The notes beneath the pieces are model-generated. The model did not search any database. It had not been told where the DNA came from and saw only the letters and a list, made by a program, of their open reading frames with translations. DNA of 64,000 nucleotides from Merzomyia westermanni (lineage: Eukaryota > Arthropoda > Insecta > Diptera > Tephritidae). The stretch is taken from assembly GCA_949987695.1 (NCBI GenBank), contig OX465290.1, positions 58,728,194-58,792,193 on the forward strand, written 5' to 3'. Made by a program: the position numbers and the translations under genes. Position 1 is the stretch's first letter, and every line of letters starts with the position of its first letter. Of this stretch, positions 34,590 to 45,801 are shown piece after piece.

Positions 34590-34855
34590 AGAGCTACCTG
34601 GTAATGACGTGCAACTCGAGGGTCGATCTACGGATATGCTGCCTCTCGCCTCTCATTACCCATCGTCTCCCTTAAGAGTTGGTAGAAGGTTGCACGGGTC
34701 ATAACAAATCGATACCACGACAGTCGGGCAGTACCGCAAGGGAATACATGAGCGTACCGGGTTCATATACGCCAAAGGACTGCCACTTTCGAAAACACTC
34801 CCCAAAACCTTCGGGGAGTGTTTTGTCGTTACAAACAACAACAAGCTACCTGATT
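34590..34855 (+). repeat. Dispersed repeat with 'GGTAATGACGTGCAACTCGA', ending ACAACAACAA
   Basis: Contains 'GGTAATGACGTGCAACTCGA', 'GATCTACGGATATG', 'CTCTCATTACCCATC' and 'ACCACGACAGTCGGGCAGT', in the same order as 1145-1305, 15560-15720 and (partial) 46340-46405; an inverted copy is at 62545-62660. The 3' side carries a perfect hairpin AACACTCCCCAAAACC-TTCGGGGAGTGTT and ends in ACAAACAACAACAA. The family is unknown; the tail suggests retrotransposition. Confidence 0.6.
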
Positions 34856-34859
34856 GTTA

Positions 34860-37680
34860 GAGGAGATTACTAATATATTTCGAGTAATGCGCTGCATGCT
34901 GACGAGTTAGGAAATACACTCCCTGAGTTCAAAGATTCCGGTCCTACTGTGTGGATTCCCCATCTTTCCAATCGTTTCTCGAAGGGCGGAGAATCTTAAA
35001 TTTTTTATCGTCCTGGGGAGAGATGTAGTCCATTTCCATTTCAATATGGGAATCCTTAATACTTATCAAACTACAACTGTGCCTATATGGGCGCTCTTGT
35101 AAGATTCCAAAGACCTGAACCCCAAGTGCAGCCTGGGATGTCCTCCCCTTGATAAAAAGACCGATTGAGTCTCTGTAGTGCATGATATAAGCGCAACATT
35201 CCACAACGCAGACAGTTTGTGGAATTTTCACATTACAGATCCACGTGGGCTTGCTGAATGAGATTCTATTGGAACACTGCTGCTCGAGAGAAAACTGAAT
35301 GTATCGATCATTCGAAAAAGACTGCTCCTAAAGAACATGTTAAACTCATATTGTAGAGATCATATTGATGTCCAAGTAAACTCACGAGAAATTTTATCAA
35401 ACTTCACATTTGGTTATATAATTATCGTTAACCCAGAACATAGTAGACTTGGTTTCTTTGCTATCCCAATCCCATCATCATTAAGACCGCATGCTGATTA
35501 CTTTAGCTCGTCACTGTTAATAATGATGCTATAGAAACTGTATGTATATGTACTTACATGCATGCATATGTATGTTGAGCTTCCAACAAACCGGTACTGA
35601 GCAATTACGTACATTGGGAAGGCGTGGCTTCAGAAGTGGATAGAATCAATGAAGGCGAAAAATCATAAGCTGAAGAACTTCACTCGAACTAGTCGTACCA
35701 TTTGATAGCCGTATAAAAATGAATTATGTTGCTGATATTTGAAAAAGTTTGAAGTTAGGTATGTTTGTATGTACGTATGTTTGTAGGAAACTTTGCGGAA
35801 GTGAAGCGGCGTCAAGAGCGCTTCAACATATAAATAATAGCCCAATAATTGCTAATTTGAGCTGTAATCAACTCAAACTGACCAAGTGCATTTGAAAATG
35901 GTTCTTTCAGTTGTCTAAATAATTGGTTTGAAGATGGCATAATTATAGTTTATAAATGTTCGAGCTGTCAAGAGTTGTTGTAGCTCTATTATAGTGCGAC
36001 TTGACTAGCATCATAGAGCAGGCTTGGCTAGTTAGTAAAGTGCTTTTAAATTTGAAAATGCAGTTCTGGGTTAGGTGAAGTCCAGCTAACGCCATCTTAG
36101 CAAATCTTACTCGGACAAGCTCATAGTTTGTCGCTGAGGATTTAAATGCGATCTGTTCAACCGAGGTGGATTTTAAAGATATTATTCCGAATAAGACCGA
36201 TCTCAGCTTACGAGAAGTCCCTCTGATATTGAAGGAAGCGCTGGGCTTATGCTATGTTGAGGGTCAACGCGAGGAGCATTAAACTTTGCGTTCAACTACA
36301 ACCATGTCCTAGAGGAGTGCTTCGGCTTGACCACTATTTTATATGGCCTGTGTAATAGCCTTGTTGTAAGTCCCACCGTAGTAGCATCAGGTAAACCAAG
36401 GACCACCTTATATTTCTAGAAGCTTCCTGTCCAATCAAATTCCGCTTAGACAATTAAAGCGGTATTTTCGAGGATGAAATCTTAGATTGGGTATTCTCTT
36501 GTGAAAGGAATGAATTCCAATATGGTTGATTAGATAGACATCCCGCGTGCTTCAGACCACGTACTCATATTGCGGCCACCCTCAAACACGGAAGTGAGGG
36601 TGCTCTAAATCTTCTATCCAACAATGAGTTCAAGTTCATCGGGATAAAGCACTGGCCAGTCCCATATTCACGATTATGGAGAAGATCGTTTATAATTCCA
36701 AACGAAAAAAAACCTCTCTGCTCGTGGTGTACCATTTCTCACGCTTTTTTGGTCTGTAGCTCCCCCTCCGTGGCTTAAGGCTCAGCCGTTTCTCAATAAA
36801 TTAAGGTAGACGACCTTTGAATCCAAATGATACCAGAACTATCAAGCATTCCATGTCCATATGAACTCCGACAGCGAGTTCTTTATTCTCGAGATATCCC
36901 TCTATTAGTTTGAAAATCGAGTACTGAGCTATATCATTGGTCCTGTGTATAAGAATATAATACACAATTCTTTATTTGGAATAAAGGAAATTGACGCACG
37001 TTCCATATTTTGGGGATGTAGCCCCATTTTAGTAAATGGCCATCAGCCGGCAGCGCGAAATCCGTGGATATCTCTAGTGTTGCGTAAGAGTAATTCTATC
37101 TTCAAGGTACTTGTAGAACCCAATGGCAACGTATCCATATCCGAAAAAATACTGCCACATCGGTAGCACTTCAACAACATCTAAGGGGAGTATTTTCCCT
37201 TATAACTACACCGCTCGAAGGTTTGTAGGACCTAAATGAAGTAATAGTTCATACAAACTTGTCTCCTGAAGCGAGACATGAGTAAAATTAGTACATAGAA
37301 GTCACCTTAGGGCATTTGCACCGCTCATCGCCAAACTTCCGTTCGCATCTTTCCATATAATTCTGTCGGTTTCCCTTCCGATTCCCTGCGACGCACTTAG
37401 GCCTACAGAAGAATTTTAATAGGACGGTTAATGATCCCAGCCAGAAGTAAAAGCATTCTTTCAACAAACCGAATTCGACAAACATGGCTTGAATATGTGT
37501 TTGCCTACTAAGAGCCTGGGAGCTATTGAATTTCATCAAGCACTTCCAATTGCAATTTGAATTAAATTTCTCAGAACTGCGTTCCTTGGTATGCGACAAA
37601 GCATGTACGTGAATTGCCTGCAACACAAGGCTACTGCGCTTTATGCCAGTGCAAATGATTACGTCTTGGGTGTCGATATG
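34860..37680. other. Coding-like but decayed stretch, no gene recognised
   Basis: Base composition near 45% GC over 36000-37250 and short readable pieces such as RASDHVLILRPP (about 36545) hint at an old LINE endonuclease/RT remnant, but stops are frequent and no motif series can be followed. A 95-codon minus-strand ORF at 34944-35231 has no recognisable domain. Confidence 0.4.
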
Positions 37681-37682
37681 TT

Positions 37683-38038
37683 CAAGGTGGCGCAAAAGTA
37701 AGCTTCCGATGTTCAGCATATCGGTTGTGGCACGTGCAGTGTGTGCTGTTGTACCGTCTTGTTGGAACCACATGTTTTCCAATCCCAATTCATCAAGTTG
37801 CGGCAAAAAGAACTCGTTGATCATTGCTCTGTAGCGCTCACCATTCACTGTAACCGTTTGGCCCCGACCGATTATTGGTCAAATAAATAGTCAGCAATAT
37901 TCCGCGTTCTGGAGCAGTGTAGCGTAACATTGTTTATTAACGCGTATTTCGCATGTGTTTACTACACAAATGTCAAAACAGAACTGACTTTAGGGGCCAA
38001 TCGCAAAATTTATAGCACTTTCTGATAGGAGGATTACT
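37683..38038 (-). mobile_element. 370-bp mariner-derived MITE, copy C, right end lost
   Basis: Left end CAAGGTGGCGCAAAAGTAAG is intact, preceded by TT in place of the usual TA. The right terminal repeat is missing: sequence follows the other copies to GATAGGAGGATTACT and then diverges (AATTACTCGGC). Transposase pieces VNGERYRAMINEFF and WFQQDGTTAHTA are readable on the minus strand; T replaces A in QDGATAH. Confidence 0.85.
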
Positions 38039-38099
38039 AATTACTCGGCATATTGGAAGACTAATTTTGCTGCCTAATTATCCAATCACTTCCTGCTTA

Positions 38100-38270
38100 G
38101 CTGTTCGGCCGTTGCCAGAACAAGGCGAAGCTACTCGGAGAGTTTACCAAACCCCTGCCGAGTGGCGACCTCGTTTTGAAATAATTTCTTCAAACGACTG
38201 TTGATGTTAGCTGTCCCGGTACACGAACCTTATACCTTCGTTGTGGTAGGCCAGCAACACACCATGCAGG
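38100..38270 (-). mobile_element. tRNA-SINE fragment
   Basis: Matches the SINE head and upper body: 'CTACTCGGAGAGTTTACC', 'CTGCCGAGTGGCGACC', 'GATGTTAGCTGTCCC' and 'GTGGTAGGCCAGCAACAC'. The B box is degraded (TACACGAACCT on the plus strand). Confidence 0.65.
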
Positions 38271-38274
38271 AGAA

Positions 38275-38485
38275 GGAGAGAAAGGTTCTACGAAACTTTT
38301 ATTAAAAATTTGGCTAGGCCATGTTATGCGTATAAATAAAGATGACCAGCTTTGTTGTCAGCACCCTCCGGTAGAAGCAGAGAGAGTACCAGATCACTAT
38401 TCTTATTGAGGTACAAAGTGGAGACCGCCGCTGTTTCCAATTGGCACTAGTTAGCAAGACGAAGAAGCGGCAAGTAGTGCTATCG
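38275..38485 (+). pseudogene. RTE-like LINE C-terminal fragment
   Basis: Reads IWLGHVMRINKDDQL then the counterpart of the proline/arginine-rich end ('PPVEAERVPDH') seen at 4440-4560. Short, stop-bearing, and joined directly to a SINE fragment on its left. Confidence 0.6.
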
Positions 38486-38489
38486 GCAT

Positions 38490-40048
38490 TCGAGTTTGAA
38501 TGCAGGCTATCCATGTCTGGTACACACCTACACACATACTTATGGCTTATCGAAGCCTGTTTAATTAACCGCCCAATCCACTGTTACGAGTTTGCTAAAT
38601 AAAAACCAGTCGAAGAATTTCTTGACAACAACAAAGAATAAAAGCCACTTAACGCCAACCTGAGTACAACAACATTTCGCTATGGAGCGTGGTAAGCTGT
38701 TGGATTGCATGCAAATATAAATCCAAAAAACAGCTGAGGCAGCAGTAAATGGCAGCGTAGCACTCGTACCTACTCAATACAGACCATACCACAAGGTATA
38801 CGGGCATATAACCGGGTGCGAGCCACACGCACAGGCACATAGCCATGCCACATACACACACAAACAAGCAAACACATATGCAAGTGTAAGACCATGTCAC
38901 CACCTCCGCCTCACTGCCAACACAAAAGATAACACCAAACGCGCAATCGCAACGCCAATAACAAGCGCCCTCCTGTGCATGTCGAACAACTCCCAAGGCA
39001 AACGAGTCTTGGGAAAATGTACAATCGAACATTGCCCCCTTAGCCCATCTACTATCTATTCAAACATATCTACTTGCAGGCTAATATACATTTACGTATT
39101 CACATGTGTTTATATACTCTCATTAGGGTGGGCCCATTTTTTGATGTGTAAACATCTTTGGGCTCGGTAGAGCATTCCAGCAAAGTAAAGCGTATCTTGC
39201 TGTAACCGTTCTTTTGTCTGTGCCTTGTTGTTGATGTTGGCTCCATGCATATCTCAGTTGGAAGCAGTGCGACCAGGTGATAGAAAAAAAGAGGCTAAAT
39301 CGGCAAAGAAAAAAGGTTAGAAAAGGCTAAAATTAAGAAATAAAAAAGAAGCTAAAAAAAGTCAGAAATGTTTTTACGAAATTCATTTCAATTTTTTTAT
39401 TTAAGCTAAGCATTTTAATTTTAATCTGTTCCTTAACTTAGTTTTTAAAATGTTCATGGCACTAACAATTTTTTCAACCTCCCCACTACTGAAAGGTTAC
39501 CAAAAAGCTAAATACGAATTGGAGCAGTTCTAAAAAAGGGGGTTCGTTAAATGAATTTTTATGTTTTCGGACTTCCACCCAAATCTATATGGTAGAGATC
39601 ACACTTGTCCACTGTACGGTTATAAGCTTTCGCCATTGCAGCTCAATCAAAGAGTTCATATTATCAGGTAGGCGATGTCGCAGTTTGGTTATCTACTCCA
39701 TTAAAAATAGTTGAAAATTTTTACGAATAACTTTCTGTATTTCGTCATCAATACTACCTTCATTTAACTTTAATTTTATATAAAACATATGGTTGTGGGC
39801 CAGAAAAGGTTTGGAGTAAAAAAAGGCTAAAAAAAAGCCACGAAGGTAAAACCAAAATTATGCGGCTAAAGGGCAAAACAAAAGGATAAATCTAGCCTCG
39901 AAAAAGCTAACCTGGTCACACTGGTTGGAAGTGAGATTAGGCACGGTATATGAATACACTTAAATGTATAGAAATCTTTTTTCACTGCTATTTATGTGAC
40001 GCTCTGGTTTGTGGGTATGTGTGTATGCAAGTGCTTTGCTGATTGTTA
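38490..40048. other. Intronic stretch, no gene recognised
   Basis: A copy of the TACATTAGGGTG-type terminal sequence (CATTAGGGTGGGCCCATTTT) stands alone at 39120-39139 with no partner nearby. No supported ORF. AAAAAGGCTAAA-rich sequence occurs at 39290-39360 and 39800-39910. Confidence 0.5.
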
Positions 40049-40441
40049 CCCTGCAAAAAACGGACATACTCCGTTTCATACTCCATAGAATACTCCTAAA
40101 GGAGTATCAGAGTACTCCAACACATATCCTCATTCATATAAAAAAGGTGGTCCAATTTACATGGCAATGTCCGGTGATTTGATCACCTAATCCATCTCGG
40201 AGTACTCCGTTTCTTTGCTTTTGAATACTCTATAGACCACCTACGTGAGAGTACTCTCAAAATACTCCCATGGGATTACTCTATAGAGTATTCAACAGCA
40301 AAGCGAGAGCGGGAGTAGGTGGTCCTCAAAAGAACACATACTCCCTCCTCGCTTTCGTCTAGAATACTCTATAGAGTAATCTTTTGGCAGCAATTTCAAA
40401 GTACTCCAACGTAGGTGCTCTATAGACTATTCAGAAGCAAA
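40049..40441. mobile_element. Foldback element, copy 1, right arm incomplete
   Basis: Starts CCCTGCAAAAAACGG after TTA and follows the complete copy at 59571-60098 through 'TCATATAAAAAAGGTGGTCC', 'TTTACATGGCAATGTCCGG' and 'GATCACCTAATCCATCTCG'. It carries many ACTCTATAGAGTA, GGAGTACTCC and CTCCATAGA-type short palindromes. The second arm stops after ATTCAGAAGCAAAG, where the sequence runs into the leader of the LINE ORF. Confidence 0.8.
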
Positions 40442-40507
40442 GTCTAGAGAGCGTGAACTTCAAGCTAGGAGTTACAACGGCCTTTTATGACAAAGTTTTG
40501 AATCCAA

Positions 40508-43500
40508 ATGTGTGGCAGGCTGATATTATTGTTCGGCCATTTCGTTTCTTTCAAGGCAATTTCAGCGATAAGTAGTGCAATTGGATCTCATCTTAATGAT
40601 AATCTTAATAATCGTAATAATGTGGAAGATTCCTCTCTCAAAATATATTTTCAAAATATGGGTGGTATGCGCACAAAATCTAAAGAAATTCTGTTAGCAA
40701 CGTCACGCATGGACTATTATGTATTCGTCCTCGTTGAAACCTGGCTGAACAGTGATTTTTTCGACGAAGAGTTTTTTGATCCTTGTCTTTTTCATACCTT
40801 TCGGAAAGACAGGGACTCTGTAAAGACTGGACATCGGAAAGGAGGTGGGGTTCTTATAGCCATAAAAAGAAATCTACGATATTCGGCCTATCAACTTTTA
40901 CACAATGATTCGTTAATTGACCAACTGTGTGTTCGCATTTTTGGTTCCGCTGGATCTACTTTCATCTGTGTATCTTATATTGCGCCAAATAGTTCGGAAA
41001 GCTTATATAACTTTCACATCGAAAACATTGTTAACATTTGCGAAACTAACTGTGATGATCATTTTTGTATTCTCGGGGATTTTAATTTACCCGATATTGC
41101 TTGGTTAGATCTCCAAAATACTGGTATTATGTTTCCGGCTAATGTTACGCGTACTCTTTATATAAATTTTATAGATAGCCTCTTAAGTTGTAATCTCATT
41201 CAAATTAATAATGTTTTTAATGCACTTGCTAAGCTTTTAGATCTGGTTTTTGTTGATGAGAATTTGATTTTTAGCCTCTCCGAAAGTATTTTTCCGTTGT
41301 GGGAGCCTGATAGGCATCATGTTCCCCTCGTCATTAACCTTTTTAATATTGATTCCATCCCGATATCTTCAGATTTAAATAACTATTCTTTTAATTTTCG
41401 GTCAACTGACTTTAGTGAACTAAATAATACATTTTGTGATTTACCCTGGGAAATTATTTTGCAGTCTAATGATGTTAGAGTCTGTTTCGACATTTTCTTG
41501 AGGACGTTGGCTGAGGTTTTTTATGATAAGGTGCCTCGCCGGGCCCCCAAAATACATAAATTACCCTGGTACAATACTACTCTCAAAAAGTTGAAAAATA
41601 AACGTAATAAATATGGAAAATTGTACAAGGCTGATTCTTCGAATTCTGCTCTTAGAGATCAGTATTTAAATAGTGTGAAGGAGTTCAATGTTCTTGATAA
41701 ATTTTTGTTTAATCAGTATATGAGTAAGGTAGAATCGGAGTTGAATGAAAATCCAAAAGCATTTTGGAATTTTATTCGGTCCAAGCGTGGTTCTTCCAAT
41801 ATACCTATTTGCATGAAGTTCAATGACAACTGCTCACAGTCTCTAAATGACACTGTTGAATTTTTTGCAGAATTTTTCAAATCTAATTTCGAAGATGAAG
41901 TTACTACTCAGGATACCCTCCACTCTAGCCCATACTTATTTGAACGCATTGATTTCGGTTCACTGTCATTAACTGTGCAGGATGTCAGTAAAGCTATGTG
42001 TATGTTAAAGCCTTCGCTGAAATGTGACCCTGATGGACTTTCTGGATTTGTTCTGAAACATTGTAGCTCAACTTTATGCATTCCTCTTTGCTACATTTTT
42101 AATTTGTCTCTATCTTCTGGCTTATTTATCGACAGGTGGAAGACAGCGTCAATCACGCCGATCTTTAAGTCTGGAAATAAGAATGATGTCTCTAATTACA
42201 GACCCATTGCTAAGCTTTCAGTTTGTTCTAAACTTTTCGAAATAATTATTAAGGAAAAACTTTTCTTTGTTGTTAAGAGTGTTATAGATCCGCGCCAACA
42301 TGGATTTGTTTCGGGTCGCTCTACAGTCACTAACTTGGCATCTTTTTCGGAATTCTGCATATCAGCCTTTAAAGTCGGTTCGCAGGTGGATACCATATAT
42401 ACAGACTTTTCGAAGGCATTTGACAAAGTGTCTCATCAGATATTACTAAAGAAATTGGAGTTTATTGGTTTCCACTCGGTGTTTTTAAGTTGGTTGAAGT
42501 CTTACCTGTCAAACAGATCCCTTTGTGTTGATATTGAAAATTGTAAGTCGCACACTTTTGTGGCAACTTCAGGGGTTCCTCAGGGTAGTATCCTGGGGCC
42601 GCTCTTGTTCGTTCTCTTTATCAATGACATTGGTGCTTGCTTTCAGTTCTCCAATTTTCTTCTGTATGCTGATGACCTGAAGATCTTTCGTAGGATTGAT
42701 AGTCCATCAGATGTTTCCCTTTTGCAACACGACTTGGATAAACTTGTTGAATGGTGTAATACTAACAAGCTCTATCTAAACGTTAAAAAATGTTTTCACA
42801 TGTCTCTCTCGAAGTCCAGTAATAATTTTGTTTCAGATTTCTATTTGGCAAGCAGTCGCTTGACTGCAGTCAAAGAATTTGTTGATCTTGGTGTTGTATT
42901 TGATACTAATTTTTCTTTTGTTAATCATATCTGTTATGTTCTTCCGAAAGCTTATAGAAATCTTGCTTTCCTACGTCGTTATGCAAACGACTTTAAGGAT
43001 CCCTACACTAGGAAGACTTTATATATATATTTGGTTCGCTCAAAGCTCGAGTATGCTTCTATTATTTGGAACCCTATTTACAGCTGTCATGCGACTAGAA
43101 TTGAAAGGGTTCAAAGGAAATTTATTCGGTTTGGCCTTGGATCTCTTAATTTCGAGGATCCGATGCCTTCTTATGTGTCTCGGTGTTCGCTGATTAGCCT
43201 ACAACCCCTTCATTCCAGAAGAACTCTGCACGGGCTTATGTTCGTGTTTGATCTCGTTGCTGGTTCAGTAAATTGCCCTGACCTCCTCGGGAAAATCACG
43301 TTCAATGTGCCCAATAGATCCCTTCGTTTTTTCCTACCTTTTTATTTGACCTCTTTCAGGTCTAACTATGTCCTTTTCGATCCTATACTTCGCTCTCTAG
43401 CGGAATTCAATATTCTTTCGAGAAGGCTAAATATTGATTTCTCTCTGTCGAGGGATGCTTTCAAATCACAAATTCTTTTACATAAACATTCAGAATGCCA

Positions 43501-43525
43501 TCAATGGGCAATAGACGAAGTGTGA
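40508..43525 (+). CDS. Intact LINE ORF2: endonuclease-reverse transcriptase (1005 aa)
   Basis: Uninterrupted protein of a non-LTR retrotransposon, which nicks target DNA and copies its own RNA there. Residues about 45-290 are an APE-type endonuclease: IYFQNMGG (Asn50), VLVETWL (Glu77), ILGDFNLPD (Asp191, Asn193) and DRHHVPLVI near its end. The RT follows: SITPIFKSGNKNDVSNYRPI, GFVSGRSTVTNL, YTDFSKAFDKVSH (Asp near 633), GVPQGSILGPLLFVLFIND and LLYADDLKI (Asp722, Asp723), then a conserved C-terminal part (SKLEYASIIWNP). All catalytic residues appear present. There is no RNase H domain and no gag-like ORF1 upstream, and the first 40 or so residues may not belong to the ancestral protein; an in-frame TGA lies at 40499-40501. 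Jockey/CR1-like by motif style; clade not resolved. Confidence 0.92.
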   Translation: MCGRLILLFGHFVSFKAISAISSAIGSHLNDNLNNRNNVEDSSLKIYFQNMGGMRTKSKEILLATSRMDYYVFVLVETWLNSDFFDEEFFDPCLFHTFRKDRDSVKTGHRKGGGVLIAIKRNLRYSAYQLLHNDSLIDQLCVRIFGSAGSTFICVSYIAPNSSESLYNFHIENIVNICETNCDDHFCILGDFNLPDIAWLDLQNTGIMFPANVTRTLYINFIDSLLSCNLIQINNVFNALAKLLDLVFVDENLIFSLSESIFPLWEPDRHHVPLVINLFNIDSIPISSDLNNYSFNFRSTDFSELNNTFCDLPWEIILQSNDVRVCFDIFLRTLAEVFYDKVPRRAPKIHKLPWYNTTLKKLKNKRNKYGKLYKADSSNSALRDQYLNSVKEFNVLDKFLFNQYMSKVESELNENPKAFWNFIRSKRGSSNIPICMKFNDNCSQSLNDTVEFFAEFFKSNFEDEVTTQDTLHSSPYLFERIDFGSLSLTVQDVSKAMCMLKPSLKCDPDGLSGFVLKHCSSTLCIPLCYIFNLSLSSGLFIDRWKTASITPIFKSGNKNDVSNYRPIAKLSVCSKLFEIIIKEKLFFVVKSVIDPRQHGFVSGRSTVTNLASFSEFCISAFKVGSQVDTIYTDFSKAFDKVSHQILLKKLEFIGFHSVFLSWLKSYLSNRSLCVDIENCKSHTFVATSGVPQGSILGPLLFVLFINDIGACFQFSNFLLYADDLKIFRRIDSPSDVSLLQHDLDKLVEWCNTNKLYLNVKKCFHMSLSKSSNNFVSDFYLASSRLTAVKEFVDLGVVFDTNFSFVNHICYVLPKAYRNLAFLRRYANDFKDPYTRKTLYIYLVRSKLEYASIIWNPIYSCHATRIERVQRKFIRFGLGSLNFEDPMPSYVSRCSLISLQPLHSRRTLHGLMFVFDLVAGSVNCPDLLGKITFNVPNRSLRFFLPFYLTSFRSNYVLFDPILRSLAEFNILSRRLNIDFSLSRDAFKSQILLHKHSECHQWAIDEV

Positions 43526-43980
43526 ATGGCATGAAATTCAAAAAAAATAACTAATATAACATAAGATAAAATAATACAAAGTTAAATTAAATTAAATTAA
43601 TTAAAAGGAACTATGATAACGGGAAAGAAAGAAAAGTGTGGGAAATTAAGAGAAATTAAAGGAAACGATCAGCAAGAAAATTAAACAATAAAATAAATTA
43701 AAGATAGAGACTGTTGAAAGAAGAAAAAAGCATATAAAAAAATATATTAAAGTAAAGGAGCAGCATAGAAAACAAGAGAAAGAAAGCCATGGAAGGAGTA
43801 GCTAATAACTAAAATAAAGTAAAGGTTTGTGGTTGAAATTCAACTACTGAGCGATTTTATTATAAATTTTGCTGCATTTCTAGGTTATGAAATCATTTAT
43901 CATTATAAGAAACCTTGCAAATACTCAAGATCCACGGTGAGATTCCCGTCCCATTACATCTATTACGTTAAGTTTAAAAA
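43526..43980 (+). other. A-rich presumed 3' UTR of the LINE and flank
   Basis: Begins with an A-rich segment and a short (TTAAA)n run (about 43583-43605), then purine-rich sequence to about 43830. The exact 3' end of the element and any target duplication could not be fixed by eye. Confidence 0.4.
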
Positions 43981-43984
43981 TTAT

Positions 43985-44570
43985 AAAAGCTTCACGGGCT
44001 TAGCCTAAAAGGCGTTGAACCTAGCGCTGAAACCACCTCCTAACTGTGTGACCCACTTGTATACCGCGAGGATCAATACTTACGCGGAAGGTGGTTTGGT
44101 GCGGTTAGAGCTCCCTACTGACTTTGAGGCTCTCGATGCTCTCTCCTCTGAAGGAAACAAAAACTATAAGCTTTGCTGAACCAGTGCTGACAACGATGGT
44201 CCTTGTAAAAATATGATTTCCTTAGTTTCTTAGAGATCAAATTCAGGTCGACGCCGAGCCAGCTCATCGGCCATCTCATTTTTCTATATATTAAGATTAC
44301 CTGGCACCCGTATTACAGAACCGATTTGCCGAAATGAAAGGATCAAGTACACTCTCTGCGCTAAACAAACAGGCTCAATGTAATGGTTGCCAAGATACCG
44401 AAGAGCCCGCCAAGAGAGAATTGTTTAGTACCACCGGTGTCCGCACGTCTCATGGATGGCTGATTGAAATCACTCGCTGAGTCCGGAAAACGCATAGATA
44501 GAGACACTGATTCCGGTTTTTATTACACAGACCAATTTTGATCCATCAGTGCAAACTGAAATGTGGAATT
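43985..44570 (-). pseudogene. LINE RNase H region remnant
   Basis: On the minus strand ISVCTDGSKLV (about 44550) marks the start of RNase H and VPGNLNI, a stop, then KNEMADELARR (about 44250-44310) its end, so the domain order is correct but the frame has stops. In living elements these motifs carry the catalytic acidic residues; here the DGSK and MADEL parts are preserved. Same type as the remnant at 14640-15477 but a different, more diverged family. Confidence 0.7.
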
Positions 44571-45129
44571 TCTGAGGAAATTCCTCATCTTTTCAGTACT
44601 CCCTCGAAGGGAAGAAAATATTAGCTTTTGTATCGAAAACGGTTCTGGTTCACCACCTTCCCAGTAGACTAGCATCAGTCTCCAACGTATTTCACACTAT
44701 TTTGAAGATTAAGACAAGGTAGATTAAAACTTGGGGCTTTCATAATACTCGTGAACATCAGTAGCTCGGTCTTCTTGTCGGTCTCCAGCCATTCACTCAG
44801 GTTCCAAAGCTTGTCTGTTATCATTTCAGACCGTCCGACTAGGCAATCCCTATTAAAAGACTTTTTGGCTTTACTTAGGTTGGATGTCTCCGAAAAAGCT
44901 AGGGAAATAAAAATAAATGCCACCCATCACTACAGTCTGTGGCACCAAACTCGAAATGAGCTACAAACTTTTAGAACATTTTTTCATACAATCTTATGTT
45001 GAATCCGAATCATCTAGAAAGTCTATGGAAAATACAAATCGACACATCCTAGCCTGCATGCATACATACAGTCACAAGATACATTTAAAGGTTTTTCTAT
45101 CCAAACCCTAATATAACTTCGTTTTTAGC

Positions 45130-45600
45130 TTCCAACTGCGCTCCACAGTGGAATGCGTTGTGTAGCAGCCTCAGCTTCGAACAGCTGGTGGGTTACTCTT
45201 GGACTTTGCGAAATGAAGGATGGAAGAAATCTAGTTTCTTCTTTGGTGCGAGTCTACTCTATGTCTACTTCGCTTGTGACCCTACGCTTTGCTTCGTCTT
45301 CAATGACTACTTCTTTTACTTGTTTGATTTTACCTTGTCTTGTACGTTGGACTTGTCATGTCTCGTTTTGGTCAATTTCGCCTTCGCCTTCTATTTATTT
45401 AATGCCATTCTGCACTTCGAGTTAAGTCAATGCGATTTTGTTTTTGTTTATCTATTTCAAATATTATCTTTATGTTATTGTATTTTTCTTGTTACCCAAT
45501 ACACAAACTGTCAAGTGTTTGGCCATAAGTGGCAGCAACGTTATGTCTCCTCACCTAAGTTGGACTTGTGGTACATTGCGTTGATTATGGGTATGTAAGT
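45130..45600 (-). pseudogene. Possible decayed reading frame, unidentified
   Basis: The minus strand reads a charged peptide with a few stops: QGKIKQVKEVVIEDEAKRRV, TSEVDIE, stop, TRTKEETRFLPSF, PRVTHQLFEAEAATQR. The plus-strand ORF here (146 codons, strongly hydrophobic Phe/Leu/Cys) is most simply the complement of this. Neither shows a family motif that I recognise. Confidence 0.3.
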
Positions 45601-45801
45601 TGGCTGGAAAAGGTTTTTCTGTGGTGTTGTCCAACTTTCTGTTTTACTGTGTTGTTAATTTTTATTTTTTTTCAAAGTTTTTAAGTGGTTGGGCTTGGCT
45701 TTGGCTCAGGTGAGACGCGTCGTCTTGTATCGATGGAATAAGACCTCCCTGCTTAAATAAAAGCATAGAAACCTTTTCAATACGCTCAATGGGGGTCATC
45801 A

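Noticed and set aside
37288..37848. 186-codon minus-strand ORF as a complete transposase
   Set aside because: Only the first 55 or so codons are the MITE's transposase scrap; the rest reads out through the MITE end into unrelated flank.
42196..42426. Minus-strand and alternative-frame ORFs inside 40508-43525
   Set aside because: Shadows of the intact LINE ORF.
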